Assembly: GCA_020860745.1 (NCBI GenBank)
Contig: JAJBTR010000357.1
Coordinates: 1-14,186 of the forward strand
Source of the DNA: Lachnospiraceae bacterium
Lineage (GTDB): Bacteria > Bacillota > Clostridia > Lachnospirales > Lachnospiraceae
Direction: 5' to 3'
Length of the DNA: 14,186 nt
Part shown: piece by piece, positions 6,879-13,781 of the stretch
How the letters are laid out: each line of letters begins with the position of its first letter
Numbering within the stretch: position 1 is the first letter of the stretch
Made by a program: the position numbers and the translations under genes
The notes under the pieces: generated by a model
The model's input: only the letters and a program-made list of their open reading frames with translations
Databases searched by the model: none
Told to the model about the DNA's origin: nothing

Positions 6879-8213
6879 ATGGACGACAGAAAAAAGATAA
6901 AGATGCAGAATCTTTCCGGGAAAATGGTGGGTTTTATACTGCTGCTTTGTCTTGTGCTGGCTGCTCTTTGCGTTGCCCTGGTTTACGATATTTTTGCTGA
7001 CCGGATAGCTGCCTCCGATTCGGAGAGCGCCGCGGAACCGGTGGAGCTGGAACTGGTCTACGCTTACCAGAATCCGCGGTGGAATTCCGCGATCGAGAGT
7101 GTGATACAGGAGTTTGAGGAAACCCACACGGATATCGTAATCAATTATGAGGTCAATTACGAGGATAATGTGTACGAGGATATTCTTACCAGACGGATTG
7201 CGAGGGGGGAGCTGGGAGATATCGTCCAGCTGAAGACGCCGGAGGCTTATGCGGAGGTGGGGCTTCTGGGGGAGATTCCGGACACGGTCGCCGCGGAGGT
7301 TTCCTCTGTCTATACATATGATGGGAAAATCTACGGCGTGGGAGCGGTGGAGTCTACCTGGGGCATCCTTTATAACAAAACACTGTTTGAGGAGTATGGG
7401 CTGGAAGAACCGGAGACCTACACGGATTTCCTGGAACTCTGTCAGATTCTGAAAGATAATGGGATTACGCCCATCGGCATCGGCGGGTCAGATCTGTGGC
7501 ATATGGAATTCTGGGTGAATCACTTTTTTCATACGGATCTGCTGACCGCGGATGCGGACTGGCTGAAGAAGTGCAGCGCGGGGGAGGTGTCCTGGACGGA
7601 TGCTGAGGCGGTAACGATGATGAACCACCTCTATGATCTCTGTGCAAACGGCTACGTCAATGAATCCTGGCTGACCGCAACGGATACCAGCCTTCCTTAC
7701 AAGATGACAGAGGGGGAGATTGCTCTCATCTATACGGGACCGTGGACGGCAGCGGCTATTGCAAAGCTGGATGATGAGATAGAACTGGGATGGTTTTATG
7801 TGCCGGATGAATCCGGTACGGTCTATGCCGCGGATAACCTGGACACCTACTGGTCAATAACTGCGGATTGCGCGGCGGATGAGGAAAAATACGAGGCGGC
7901 CATGACATTTCTGACCTGGTTTTATTCGGATGAGGTATATGCCGAATTGTGCGAGGCGTCCGGCACGTTCCCGCTCACGGACCTGGTTCTGGATTATGAG
8001 GAGGAATCTGTGCTGCAGGATGTATGGGAGGCTTTTCAAAGCGCCGATGAAACGGTTTCTGTCTACATTGGAAATGAAGATACGCCGGAAGAGTTTGAAA
8101 AGAGCATGCTGGAGCTGGTGCGGCAGATTATGGATGGCGATTATTCCGTGGAGACCGGACTGCAGAAAATTCAGGACGCCTGGGATGCGTCTGCGGCGGG
8201 AGGTGCGTCATGA
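6879..8213 (+). CDS. Membrane-anchored extracellular solute-binding protein, family 1 (sensor accessory)
   Basis: This 444-residue protein resembles sugar ABC-transporter binding proteins: ELELVYAYQNPRWNSAIESV near 57-76, EVNYEDNVYEDILTRRIARGELGDIV, YGVGAVESTWGILYNKTLFEEYGL, and IALIYTGPWTAAAI. A single hydrophobic segment at about 16-37 follows a basic N-terminus. The only nearby cysteine (LAALC) does not make a lipobox, so the protein is probably a signal-anchored outer-face protein rather than a lipoprotein. No permease or ATPase gene is next to it. Its stop overlaps the histidine kinase start (ATGA at 8210), so it most likely presents ligand to that kinase, as XylFII does for LytS/YesN in Clostridium beijerinckii. 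The start has only a weak AAAGG about 11 bases upstream. The ligand is unknown, probably a carbohydrate. Confidence 0.85.
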   Translation: MDDRKKIKMQNLSGKMVGFILLLCLVLAALCVALVYDIFADRIAASDSESAAEPVELELVYAYQNPRWNSAIESVIQEFEETHTDIVINYEVNYEDNVYEDILTRRIARGELGDIVQLKTPEAYAEVGLLGEIPDTVAAEVSSVYTYDGKIYGVGAVESTWGILYNKTLFEEYGLEEPETYTDFLELCQILKDNGITPIGIGGSDLWHMEFWVNHFFHTDLLTADADWLKKCSAGEVSWTDAEAVTMMNHLYDLCANGYVNESWLTATDTSLPYKMTEGEIALIYTGPWTAAAIAKLDDEIELGWFYVPDESGTVYAADNLDTYWSITADCAADEEKYEAAMTFLTWFYSDEVYAELCEASGTFPLTDLVLDYEEESVLQDVWEAFQSADETVSVYIGNEDTPEEFEKSMLELVRQIMDGDYSVETGLQKIQDAWDASAAGGAS

Positions 8214-10022
8214 AAAAGAAACGCTACCGGACTACATTCTCCAAGATGGCGGTGTTTTTTGTCGCTTTCGGGTTGATCCCGCTGCTGTTGCTGAGCCTGT
8301 TTTTCTTTTTCCGTTTCAGCAGGATGATCCGGGACAATATGACCGCATCTTACTCAGATATGACGGCATATGTGGCGGACAATGTGGATAGCGTGCTCGT
8401 CAGTGTGGATGAAGCCATGGCGTATTTGTATGATTATCAGGATGCCGATGGGAATATGCTGGCGGATGCCCTGACCGATGAGACACTGGGAGAGACGGAC
8501 CGGGAACTTGCCGTCCGCGAGGCTTTGTCTGATATTATGTCCAGAAGTGAGTATATATCGTCTCTGTGTCTGGTGGATGAGAGCGGGAGGATTTACAGCT
8601 TCTTCTACAGCCAGGACCGGACGCTTCGCAGCGACAGCGCAGACCGCACGACCATGGCAATTTATGGTGAAGATGATGATTTCACCGCGATGCAGCTGTT
8701 CGGCACGATTCCGGAGGAGGAGATCTGCGTAAGCTCGGATGATTATATTTTCAGCATGGCGCGCAATTACATGGATATTTCCAGTATTGAGACGACCTGC
8801 AGTAAACGGATTGCCACACTGCACGCGGATATTGATGTGGATGAGATTGAAAAGCTGATAGAAAAATCCAGCCTGAATAACGGAAATTTTTATGTATACA
8901 GTCTGTCGACTTCTTCCTATATATACAGTGATGATACAGAGGATTATCTGAATGGAAGCCATCCGCTCGCATTCTGCGAAAACCTGTTTGACGGCAGCAG
9001 CGGATTTGAAAAGGTGGACGGACAGTGGGTGTTTTACCAGAAAATCAGCAGTGTGGACGCCTATGCTGTTCTTGTGATGGCCAACAGCGGTATCATGGGC
9101 GCATTTTATCAGGGGGCTTCTATCCTGGTGTTGATCATAACATTTGCCTGCGCGTTTCTGCTGGTGCTCTATATGATGTTTTCTATCCGTATGAGTGAAC
9201 CGACGCGGAAATTAAAGGCGGCGATGGAGGAGGTAGAGCAGGGCAACCTGGATGTCCGGGTGAATCTGGACACGCGCGACGAGATGGAGTACGTGGCGGA
9301 TGGGTTCAACAAGATGGCCGAGCGGCTGACGGACTACATCAATCAGGTGTATGTAGCGCAGATCTGTCAGAAAGACGCGGAACTGAATGCGCTGAAAATG
9401 CAGATACAACCCCATTATCTGTATAACTCCCTGGATGTGATCCGTATGACGGCGCTGGATCAGGATGATCAGAAGACGGCGGAGCTTCTGGAAAGCCTGG
9501 CAAAGCAGCTGCGGTATGTGATGGGTTCACAGTCTGACCGGGTTTATCTGAAGGATGAGATTGAAGCAATCCGGGAGTATTTTGTGCTGATGAGGGTCCG
9601 GTATGAGGGCCGGATTTCCCTGGTGCTTTACCTGAAAGATGAGGATCGAATGCTGGTGATCCCGAAGCTGCTTCTGCAGCCGATGGTGGAGAACGCGGTC
9701 CGGCACGGACTGCGGGATAAGCCGGGGCTGGGAGCGGTGGCCATCCGTGTGGAGCGGAAAGCGGATTACCTGGAAATTGTGGTTATGGACGATGGCGTCG
9801 GCATGGAGGAGGACGTACTGGCGTGCATCGAGGACTTCCTGGAAAACCATCAGGTGGGATCCATTGACTCGGATGATCCGGTCAGTGTCGGAATGAAAAA
9901 TGTGTATGACAGGATAAAGTTAAACTGCGGGGAAGCGTACGGATATACGATACAGAGCAAAAAGGGAATGGGGGACAGTGATCACCTTTACTTTGCCGAT
10001 ATGGGAGGAGCTGGAAGCATGA
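8210..10022 (+). CDS. Sensor histidine kinase, YesM/LytS-like (frameshifted near its end)
   Basis: A predicted 603-residue membrane kinase, once the 5-G run at 9970-9974 is read as 4 G. Transmembrane helix 1 spans about residues 12-34. An extracellular Cache-like sensing domain runs to about 300. Helix 2 is about 304-326, and HAMP follows at about 328-378 (EPTRKLKAAMEEVEQGN, GFNKMAERL). The HisKA_7TM/His_kinase box QIQPHYLYNSLD places the phospho-accepting histidine at H402. The ATPase domain shows MVENAVRHGL (N495), DDGVGM (527-532) and GMKNVYDRI. As written, the shift replaces the last 15 residues. The kinase should autophosphorylate on ligand sensing, possibly through the co-encoded binding protein, and pass phosphate to the downstream regulator. 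Confidence 0.85.
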
Positions 10023-11605
10023 GGAAACTGGTCATCGCGGATGATGAGAGAATTATCGTAAGAGGTTTAAAAAACTGGTGGACTGGAACTCTCTCGGAGT
10101 TGAGATTGTCGGGGAAGCGTATGACGGGGAGGGGGCTGATCCGCTGTGTGGAAGAGCTGCAGCCGGACCTCGTGGTGACGGACATTCAGATGCCGGGGAT
10201 AACCGGAGTGGAGGTGCTGCGCCGGAACCGGGAACGCGGAGGAAAAACGAAGTTTATCTTTGTCAGTGCCCATCAGGAATTTTCCTATGCGCAGGAAGCA
10301 TTGAAAAGCGGGGCGGTAGATTATCTCCTGAAGCCGGTGGGGCAGAAAGATCTGGAGGAGGCGGTCAGAAAAGCTCTGAACATGCTGGAAGAGCAGAACA
10401 CCGTGGAGATTTTCCGGCAGGAAAAGGATGAGTTCCAGAAGCTGTTTGAAAAAATAAACGATGGAAGAAATTATGAGAACGAGGATCTTTACCGGATGTT
10501 TCGGGAGCAGAATATTGACCTGACGGATCGGTTTTATGTGGGGATCAGTGCCGGCATCTGTCCGGAAACTGCAGCCAGGATGAATCAGGAATCGTTTGGA
10601 CAGTTTAATCTGACCCGGTTTGCTGTCTTTAACCGGCTGACGGAGGCATTTGGGGCAAACAAGATCGGATTCGTGGTGAAAAAGGACGAGGATGCACTCC
10701 ATGTCATGGGGATTTTTCCGAATGCGGACAGGAATGTGTTTGTGGAAAAATATGTGGAGCCGGTCCGGGCGGAGGCAGAGGCGTCGTGCGGGGCTGAAAT
10801 CTGTATGGGAATCGGTGTGGCAACCGATGAACCCTCGGGTATGATGCAGTCCTATAAAGAGGCGGTGTTTGCTTTCGGTCTGCACCACTTTGAGGAGAAA
10901 CGGATTATTGAATCAGATAAAGTACACCGTAAGTATCGCGTTCTCTTTGAGGATTACAAGGAGGATGTGGAAAACGCATTCCGTGCGATTATTGCCAAGG
11001 ATGCACAGGTTATTGATAAGGTTGACCGGGTGATGGATGACATTGAGGCAATTCACTACGGGAACTGGGATGCGGTTATCATGAGGACAATGAATTTTAC
11101 GGGTGATCTGGGGTCAAAACTGGATCAGTATCATCTGCTGGATGTTGATTTCTATCAGATGCAGGATGCGCTTCAGGAAGAGGTGTACGCGCAGCATACG
11201 ATGGCGTCTCTGAAACAATGTATTCATGATCACTATGCGGATCTGATTCAGAGAATTTATGCAAAGGGCAGGTCGGAGGACAAAGTCCTGATCGAAGATG
11301 TAAAGCGCTATATCCGTGAGAATTACGATAAGGATCTTTCCATTAAGGAACTGGCGGATGTGGCCTGTGTCAGCCAGAATTATTTCAGCGCCATGTTTAA
11401 GAAAGAGACCGGGCAGAATTATAAGGCGTTTCTCACATCCATCCGCATGGAGGAGGCCCTGCGTCTGCTGAGGGAGACGGATTACAAAACTTATGAGATC
11501 GCGGAGCAGGTGGGGTATAATAATGTCCGGCGGTTCGTGGATGCGTTTAAGCAGATTTATTCCGTCAGCCCGATGGAGTATAAGAAGGGGCTGAGGGAGA
11601 AGTGA
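8210..11605 (+). CDS. As-written single ORF: histidine kinase + AraC response regulator
   Basis: Read literally, the sequence gives one 1131-residue protein that joins a YesM-type sensor kinase to a YesN-type response regulator. I do not believe this is a natural fusion. Dropping one G from the run at 9970-9974 ends the kinase normally with TLPIWEELEA and TGA at 10020-10022, overlapping an ATG at 10019 that has its own GGAGGAG site. The regulator also carries two compensating single-base shifts. The two entries that follow give the likely true genes; this entry is kept because it is what an automatic gene caller would report. Confidence 0.5.
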   Translation: MKKKRYRTTFSKMAVFFVAFGLIPLLLLSLFFFFRFSRMIRDNMTASYSDMTAYVADNVDSVLVSVDEAMAYLYDYQDADGNMLADALTDETLGETDRELAVREALSDIMSRSEYISSLCLVDESGRIYSFFYSQDRTLRSDSADRTTMAIYGEDDDFTAMQLFGTIPEEEICVSSDDYIFSMARNYMDISSIETTCSKRIATLHADIDVDEIEKLIEKSSLNNGNFYVYSLSTSSYIYSDDTEDYLNGSHPLAFCENLFDGSSGFEKVDGQWVFYQKISSVDAYAVLVMANSGIMGAFYQGASILVLIITFACAFLLVLYMMFSIRMSEPTRKLKAAMEEVEQGNLDVRVNLDTRDEMEYVADGFNKMAERLTDYINQVYVAQICQKDAELNALKMQIQPHYLYNSLDVIRMTALDQDDQKTAELLESLAKQLRYVMGSQSDRVYLKDEIEAIREYFVLMRVRYEGRISLVLYLKDEDRMLVIPKLLLQPMVENAVRHGLRDKPGLGAVAIRVERKADYLEIVVMDDGVGMEEDVLACIEDFLENHQVGSIDSDDPVSVGMKNVYDRIKLNCGEAYGYTIQSKKGMGDSDHLYFADMGGAGSMRKLVIADDERIIVRGLKNWWTGTLSELRLSGKRMTGRGLIRCVEELQPDLVVTDIQMPGITGVEVLRRNRERGGKTKFIFVSAHQEFSYAQEALKSGAVDYLLKPVGQKDLEEAVRKALNMLEEQNTVEIFRQEKDEFQKLFEKINDGRNYENEDLYRMFREQNIDLTDRFYVGISAGICPETAARMNQESFGQFNLTRFAVFNRLTEAFGANKIGFVVKKDEDALHVMGIFPNADRNVFVEKYVEPVRAEAEASCGAEICMGIGVATDEPSGMMQSYKEAVFAFGLHHFEEKRIIESDKVHRKYRVLFEDYKEDVENAFRAIIAKDAQVIDKVDRVMDDIEAIHYGNWDAVIMRTMNFTGDLGSKLDQYHLLDVDFYQMQDALQEEVYAQHTMASLKQCIHDHYADLIQRIYAKGRSEDKVLIEDVKRYIRENYDKDLSIKELADVACVSQNYFSAMFKKETGQNYKAFLTSIRMEEALRLLRETDYKTYEIAEQVGYNNVRRFVDAFKQIYSVSPMEYKKGLREK
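10019..11605 (+). CDS. Response regulator, YesN-like, receiver + AraC-type DNA-binding domain
   Basis: A 528-residue regulator. GGAGGAG precedes ATG 10019, which overlaps the restored kinase stop. The receiver shows ADDE (7-10), the phospho-accepting aspartate in VVTDIQMPG (D55), S83 in FVSAH and K105 in LLKPVG. A long middle domain (about 120-420) is typical of YesN-type regulators. The C-terminus (about 425-528) has two helix-turn-helix units of the AraC family (LSIKELADVACVSQNYFSAMF; YEIAEQVGYNNVRRFVDAF). Residues about 20-39 are scrambled as written. Restoring one A at 10069-10074 and removing one G at 10131-10135 recovers KKLVDWNSLGVEIVGEAYDG, a standard receiver segment. Targets probably include carbohydrate uptake genes outside the window. 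Confidence 0.87.
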   Translation: MRKLVIADDERIIVRGLKNWWTGTLSELRLSGKRMTGRGLIRCVEELQPDLVVTDIQMPGITGVEVLRRNRERGGKTKFIFVSAHQEFSYAQEALKSGAVDYLLKPVGQKDLEEAVRKALNMLEEQNTVEIFRQEKDEFQKLFEKINDGRNYENEDLYRMFREQNIDLTDRFYVGISAGICPETAARMNQESFGQFNLTRFAVFNRLTEAFGANKIGFVVKKDEDALHVMGIFPNADRNVFVEKYVEPVRAEAEASCGAEICMGIGVATDEPSGMMQSYKEAVFAFGLHHFEEKRIIESDKVHRKYRVLFEDYKEDVENAFRAIIAKDAQVIDKVDRVMDDIEAIHYGNWDAVIMRTMNFTGDLGSKLDQYHLLDVDFYQMQDALQEEVYAQHTMASLKQCIHDHYADLIQRIYAKGRSEDKVLIEDVKRYIRENYDKDLSIKELADVACVSQNYFSAMFKKETGQNYKAFLTSIRMEEALRLLRETDYKTYEIAEQVGYNNVRRFVDAFKQIYSVSPMEYKKGLREK

Positions 11606-11636
11606 GATGGACGGATGCGGGAAGAAAACTGCATTT

Positions 11637-11663
11637 CAGGGAAGCGGGGATTCGCTTTCCCTG
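11637..11663 (+). terminator. Hairpin after the response regulator gene
   Basis: CAGGGAAGCG (11637-11646) pairs with CGCTTTCCCTG (11653-11663), with one bulged T and a six-base loop, 31 bases after the stop codon. The nearest T-run (11678-11682) is about 15 bases downstream, so intrinsic termination may be weak. It is the most likely 3' end of the sensor operon. Confidence 0.5.
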
Positions 11664-11684
11664 AAGAGGTCAATCTGTTTTTAT

Positions 11685-12001
11685 GTGGGTTGGTTTTCCT
11701 GGTTTTAGCATACCAAATCTTTAAAACTATCAATTTAGTGGGTTGGTTTTATTTCTTGCAACCCACTATTTTCTGTTCCCCATAATTTAGTGGGTTAATG
11801 CGAACAACCTCAGCCCACAAAATTATGGGAAATTGAAACATAGTGGGTTTTTCTTGTGTGATTTCTCCCTCAAAATCAGGAGAAACCGAAATTTTGTGGG
11901 TACCGTACTTGTGATTTGACCTACAAGATCGGGAGAAATCCTGGCTTGGTGGGTATTAGGTTTCGATTCATCCCAGGAAGTACAGGAAATACGTGGATAT
12001 A
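11685..12001. repeat. Array of six diverged ~53-bp units opening with GTGGGT
   Basis: GTGGGT occurs at 11685, 11738, 11790, 11843, 11896 and 11949, so the spacing is 53, 52, 53, 53 and 53 bp. The first four copies continue as GTGGGTT, the last two as GTGGGTA; several are preceded by an A/T-rich ATTTA-like run. Units share further columns: CCCAC or a relative at unit positions 25-29 (exact in units 2 and 3) and GGGAAA/GGAGAAA near positions 37-43. Units 4 and 5 match at many central positions. Units can fold: TAGTGGGTT (11736-11744) with AACCCACTA (11760-11768), and CCCATAATTTAGTGGG (11779-11794) with CCCACAAAATTATGGG (11814-11829) at 15 of 16 positions. GATTTCTCCC (11860-11869) and GGGAGAAATC (11931-11940) form another perfect pair. 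The array fills the AT-rich gap between convergent genes and has no coding potential. Function unknown. Confidence 0.75.
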
Positions 12002-12011
12002 ATGTTTCTTT

Positions 12012-12875
12012 TCATATTTCCCACCGTCCTGAGGCTCCGCAGGGCAGGACGAGCCCGCTTTTGGTGACGGGGAGTCCGATTTCATCGGCGGCGACGGTGC
12101 CGCCGTATTTTTTTGTCTCTGTGCCGAGCATGTAGGCCAGCACCGCAGGCTGCAATCCGGTGGTGTAGGAGTTGATGAGGAAAAACAGCGGGTCGTCGGA
12201 CAACAGCTGTGTGCAGAGCTTTACCAGCGGGTAGATGCATTCCTCAATCTTCCAGATCTCGCCCCTGGGGCCGCGGCCGTAGGAGGGCGGATCCATGATG
12301 ATGGCGTCGTAGCGGTTCCCGCGGCGGATTTCCCGCTCCGCGAATTTCACACAGTCGTCCACCAGCCAGCGGATGGGCGCGTTGGAGAGACCGGAGGCTG
12401 CGGCGTTTTCTTTTGCCCACTGAACCATGCCTTTGGAGGCGTCTACATGGGTAACGGACGCCCCGGCAGATGCAGCGGCCAGGGTGGCGCCGCCGGTGTA
12501 GGCAAAGAGATTTAAAACTTTGACCGGGCGCCCTGCCGTGCGTATTTTTTCAGAAAACCAGTCCCAGTTGGCGGCCTGTTCCGGAAACAGGCCGGTATGC
12601 TTGAAGCTGAACGGTTTTAAGTGAAAGGTCAATCCGAGATTCTGATAGCGGATGCTCCACTGCTCGGGCAGGTCAAAAAACTCCCACTCTCCGCCGCCCT
12701 TTTTGCTGCGGTGGTAGTGCGCATTCTTCTTTTTCCATCCGATATGATTTTTCGGCGTGTCCCAGATCACCTGGGGATCCGGGCGCACCAGGATGCATTT
12801 TCCCCAGCGCTCCAGCTTCTCTCCTTTGGAGCAATCGATGACTTCATAATCTTTCCAGTTTTCTGCAATCCACAT
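12012..12875 (-). CDS. Class I SAM-dependent methyltransferase (RlmI/RlmK-like)
   Basis: This 287-residue cytoplasmic protein resembles the S-adenosylmethionine-dependent methyltransferase family that includes the 23S rRNA m5C enzyme RlmI and RlmK. A mixed N-terminal region (1-115) with FSFKHTGLFPEQAANWDW (90-107) precedes a Rossmann fold. Motif I is VLNLFAYTGGATLAAA (120-135), followed by the acidic loop THVDAS (142-147), WLVDDCVKF (170-178) and motif IV IIMDPPSYGRG (192-202). The DPPS motif is the form used by base methyltransferases of this family. An N-terminal PUA domain is not evident, so the protein is shorter than classic RlmI. The start has AAGGAA about ten bases upstream and a consensus promoter. 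The substrate, probably rRNA, is inferred from family only. Confidence 0.88.
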   Translation of the reverse strand: MWIAENWKDYEVIDCSKGEKLERWGKCILVRPDPQVIWDTPKNHIGWKKKNAHYHRSKKGGGEWEFFDLPEQWSIRYQNLGLTFHLKPFSFKHTGLFPEQAANWDWFSEKIRTAGRPVKVLNLFAYTGGATLAAASAGASVTHVDASKGMVQWAKENAAASGLSNAPIRWLVDDCVKFAEREIRRGNRYDAIIMDPPSYGRGPRGEIWKIEECIYPLVKLCTQLLSDDPLFFLINSYTTGLQPAVLAYMLGTETKKYGGTVAADEIGLPVTKSGLVLPCGASGRWEI

Positions 12876-12951
12876 GGCGAACGTTTCCTTTTTTTGATTT
12901 ACGGCAATGGTTATTTATCGATTATGACCAGTGTTAAAACATATCTGTTAC

Positions 12952-12980
12952 ATTATAAATGGAAGAGAATGCATCGTCAA
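12952..12980 (-). promoter_or_regulatory. Sigma-A promoter of the methyltransferase gene
   Basis: On the minus strand, TTGACG (12980-12975) and a perfect TATAAT (12957-12952) are separated by 17 bp. Transcription should begin near 12945, giving a leader of about 70 nt. The remaining sequence up to 13120 is AT-rich and shows nothing else I can name. Confidence 0.82.
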
Positions 12981-13120
12981 TCTTAAACTCGCATACAAAA
13001 TACCGCCGCCTTGATTTGGGGTTATTTTAATAAAGAACGAAACAGACAAAGGCAGGAAAAACGGCAAATTGGGATTGTACTGAAAAAAATACAGATTTTC
13101 TTCCAAAAAGGAAAAAAAGC

Positions 13121-13149
13121 TTGCAATCTCAAATAGAATCACTTATACT
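13121..13149 (+). promoter_or_regulatory. Sigma-A promoter of the S10 ribosomal operon
   Basis: TTGCAA (13121-13126) and TATACT (13144-13149) are separated by 17 bp. The predicted start is near 13156, placing a ~215 nt untranslated leader before rpsJ, as expected of an autoregulated ribosomal protein operon. Confidence 0.8.
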
Positions 13150-13156
13150 AATTCTT

Positions 13157-13371
13157 GCTGTGGCATGATAGCTGAGAAGCGTGAGGTTGCTGCCCTTTGT
13201 GGCAGGTTTTCCGTGGAGCGAATGTCAAGTTAGGAAACTGACGACAAGTCACTGTACGAAAGGAAGCCGAAAGGCCGATGCCGTGTGGGAAGCTGATGAA
13301 ACACACGGGAGAGTGTACAGTCACCGCTTGTCGTACTGAATCAAAAGTGCGAAAAGGAGGCGACTTTTTTT
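13157..13371 (+). ncRNA. Structured leader RNA of the S10 operon (candidate cis-regulator)
   Basis: Several complementary segments nest into a branched structure. ACGACAAG (13241-13248) pairs with CTTGTCGT (13327-13334). Inside it ACTGTAC (13251-13257) pairs with GTACAGT (13315-13321). Within that lie a GAAA-tetraloop hairpin GCC-GAAA-GGC (13266-13275) and CCGTGTG (13281-13287) with CACACGG (13302-13308). A smaller CTGCC/GGCAG hairpin lies upstream near 13190-13206. The structure closes just before the AAGGAGG (13354-13360) of rpsJ. In E. coli and B. subtilis such leaders allow feedback on the S10 operon; L4 as ligand is analogy only. The pairings are read by eye, without folding software. 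Confidence 0.6.
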
Positions 13372-13683
13372 ATGGCAAATCAAGTCATGAGAATCATTCT
13401 GAAGGCGTATGACCACGAGATGGTGGATGCATCCGCGAAGAAAATCATCGAAACTGTAAAGAAGAACGGGGCACAGGTGAGCGGACCGGTTCCTCTTCCG
13501 ACGAAAAAGGAAGTTGTAACGATCATCAGAGCCGTACACAAGTACAAAGACTCCCGTGAGCAGTTCGAGCAGAGAACTCACAAGAGACTCATTGACATCA
13601 TTGCACCGACCCAGAAGACGGTTGATGCATTGAGCAGACTGGAGATGCCCGCAGGCGTGAGCATCGATATAAAGATGAAATAA
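13372..13683 (+). CDS. rpsJ: 30S ribosomal protein S10
   Basis: A 103-residue ribosomal protein of normal length. It binds the head of the 30S subunit and, with NusB in bacteria, takes part in transcription antitermination. Signature sequences are [50 protein letters not shown] and [27 protein letters not shown] ends 11 bases before the ATG, a slightly long gap filled by a T-run. It is the first gene of the S10-spc operon, driven by the promoter at 13121-13149, with rplC 98 bp downstream. Confidence 0.98.
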   Translation: MANQVMRIILKAYDHEMVDASAKKIIETVKKNGAQVSGPVPLPTKKEVVTIIRAVHKYKDSREQFEQRTHKRLIDIIAPTQKTVDALSRLEMPAGVSIDIKMK

Positions 13684-13713
13684 GCACATTGTGTGTTTAT
13701 GATAAGACAGGCA

Positions 13714-13751
13714 AGAAGCAGTCCTGCTTCTAGAATGAGCGCGGATGCGCT
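13714..13751 (+). other. Two adjacent hairpins between rpsJ and rplC
   Basis: AGAAGCAG-TC-CTGCTTCT (13714-13731) and AGCGC-GGAT-GCGCT (13738-13751) form two compact stem-loops in the 98 bp spacer, ending 16 bases before the AGGAGG of rplC. They are followed by GTAGAAAAAA rather than a T-run, so they are more likely mRNA-processing or stability elements than terminators. Confidence 0.45.
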
Positions 13752-13781
13752 CCGCTGTAGAAAAAACAGGAGGTAATCATA

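Noticed and set aside
6939..6971. Lipoprotein signal peptide in the solute-binding protein
   Set aside because: The cysteine of LAALC has leucine at -1, which does not fit a lipobox, and it sits inside the hydrophobic core; a signal anchor fits better.
10066..10074. Programmed -1 frameshift at the slippery A AAA AAC
   Set aside because: A -1 shift here would indeed give the receiver-like KKLVDWNS, but the frame then needs a second, +1 shift about 60 bases later, and no stimulatory structure is evident; a lost A and a gained G are simpler.
8210..11605. A natural hybrid one-protein two-component system
   Set aside because: Removing a single G at 9970-9974 restores a family-typical kinase C-terminus, a TGA, and an ATGA overlap with an ATG that has its own GGAGGAG site, so the fusion is an artefact of the indel.
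11685..12001. CRISPR array
   Set aside because: The strictly conserved part of each unit is only about 6-9 bases and the rest is alignable between units, so there are no true repeats with unique spacers; no cas genes are nearby.
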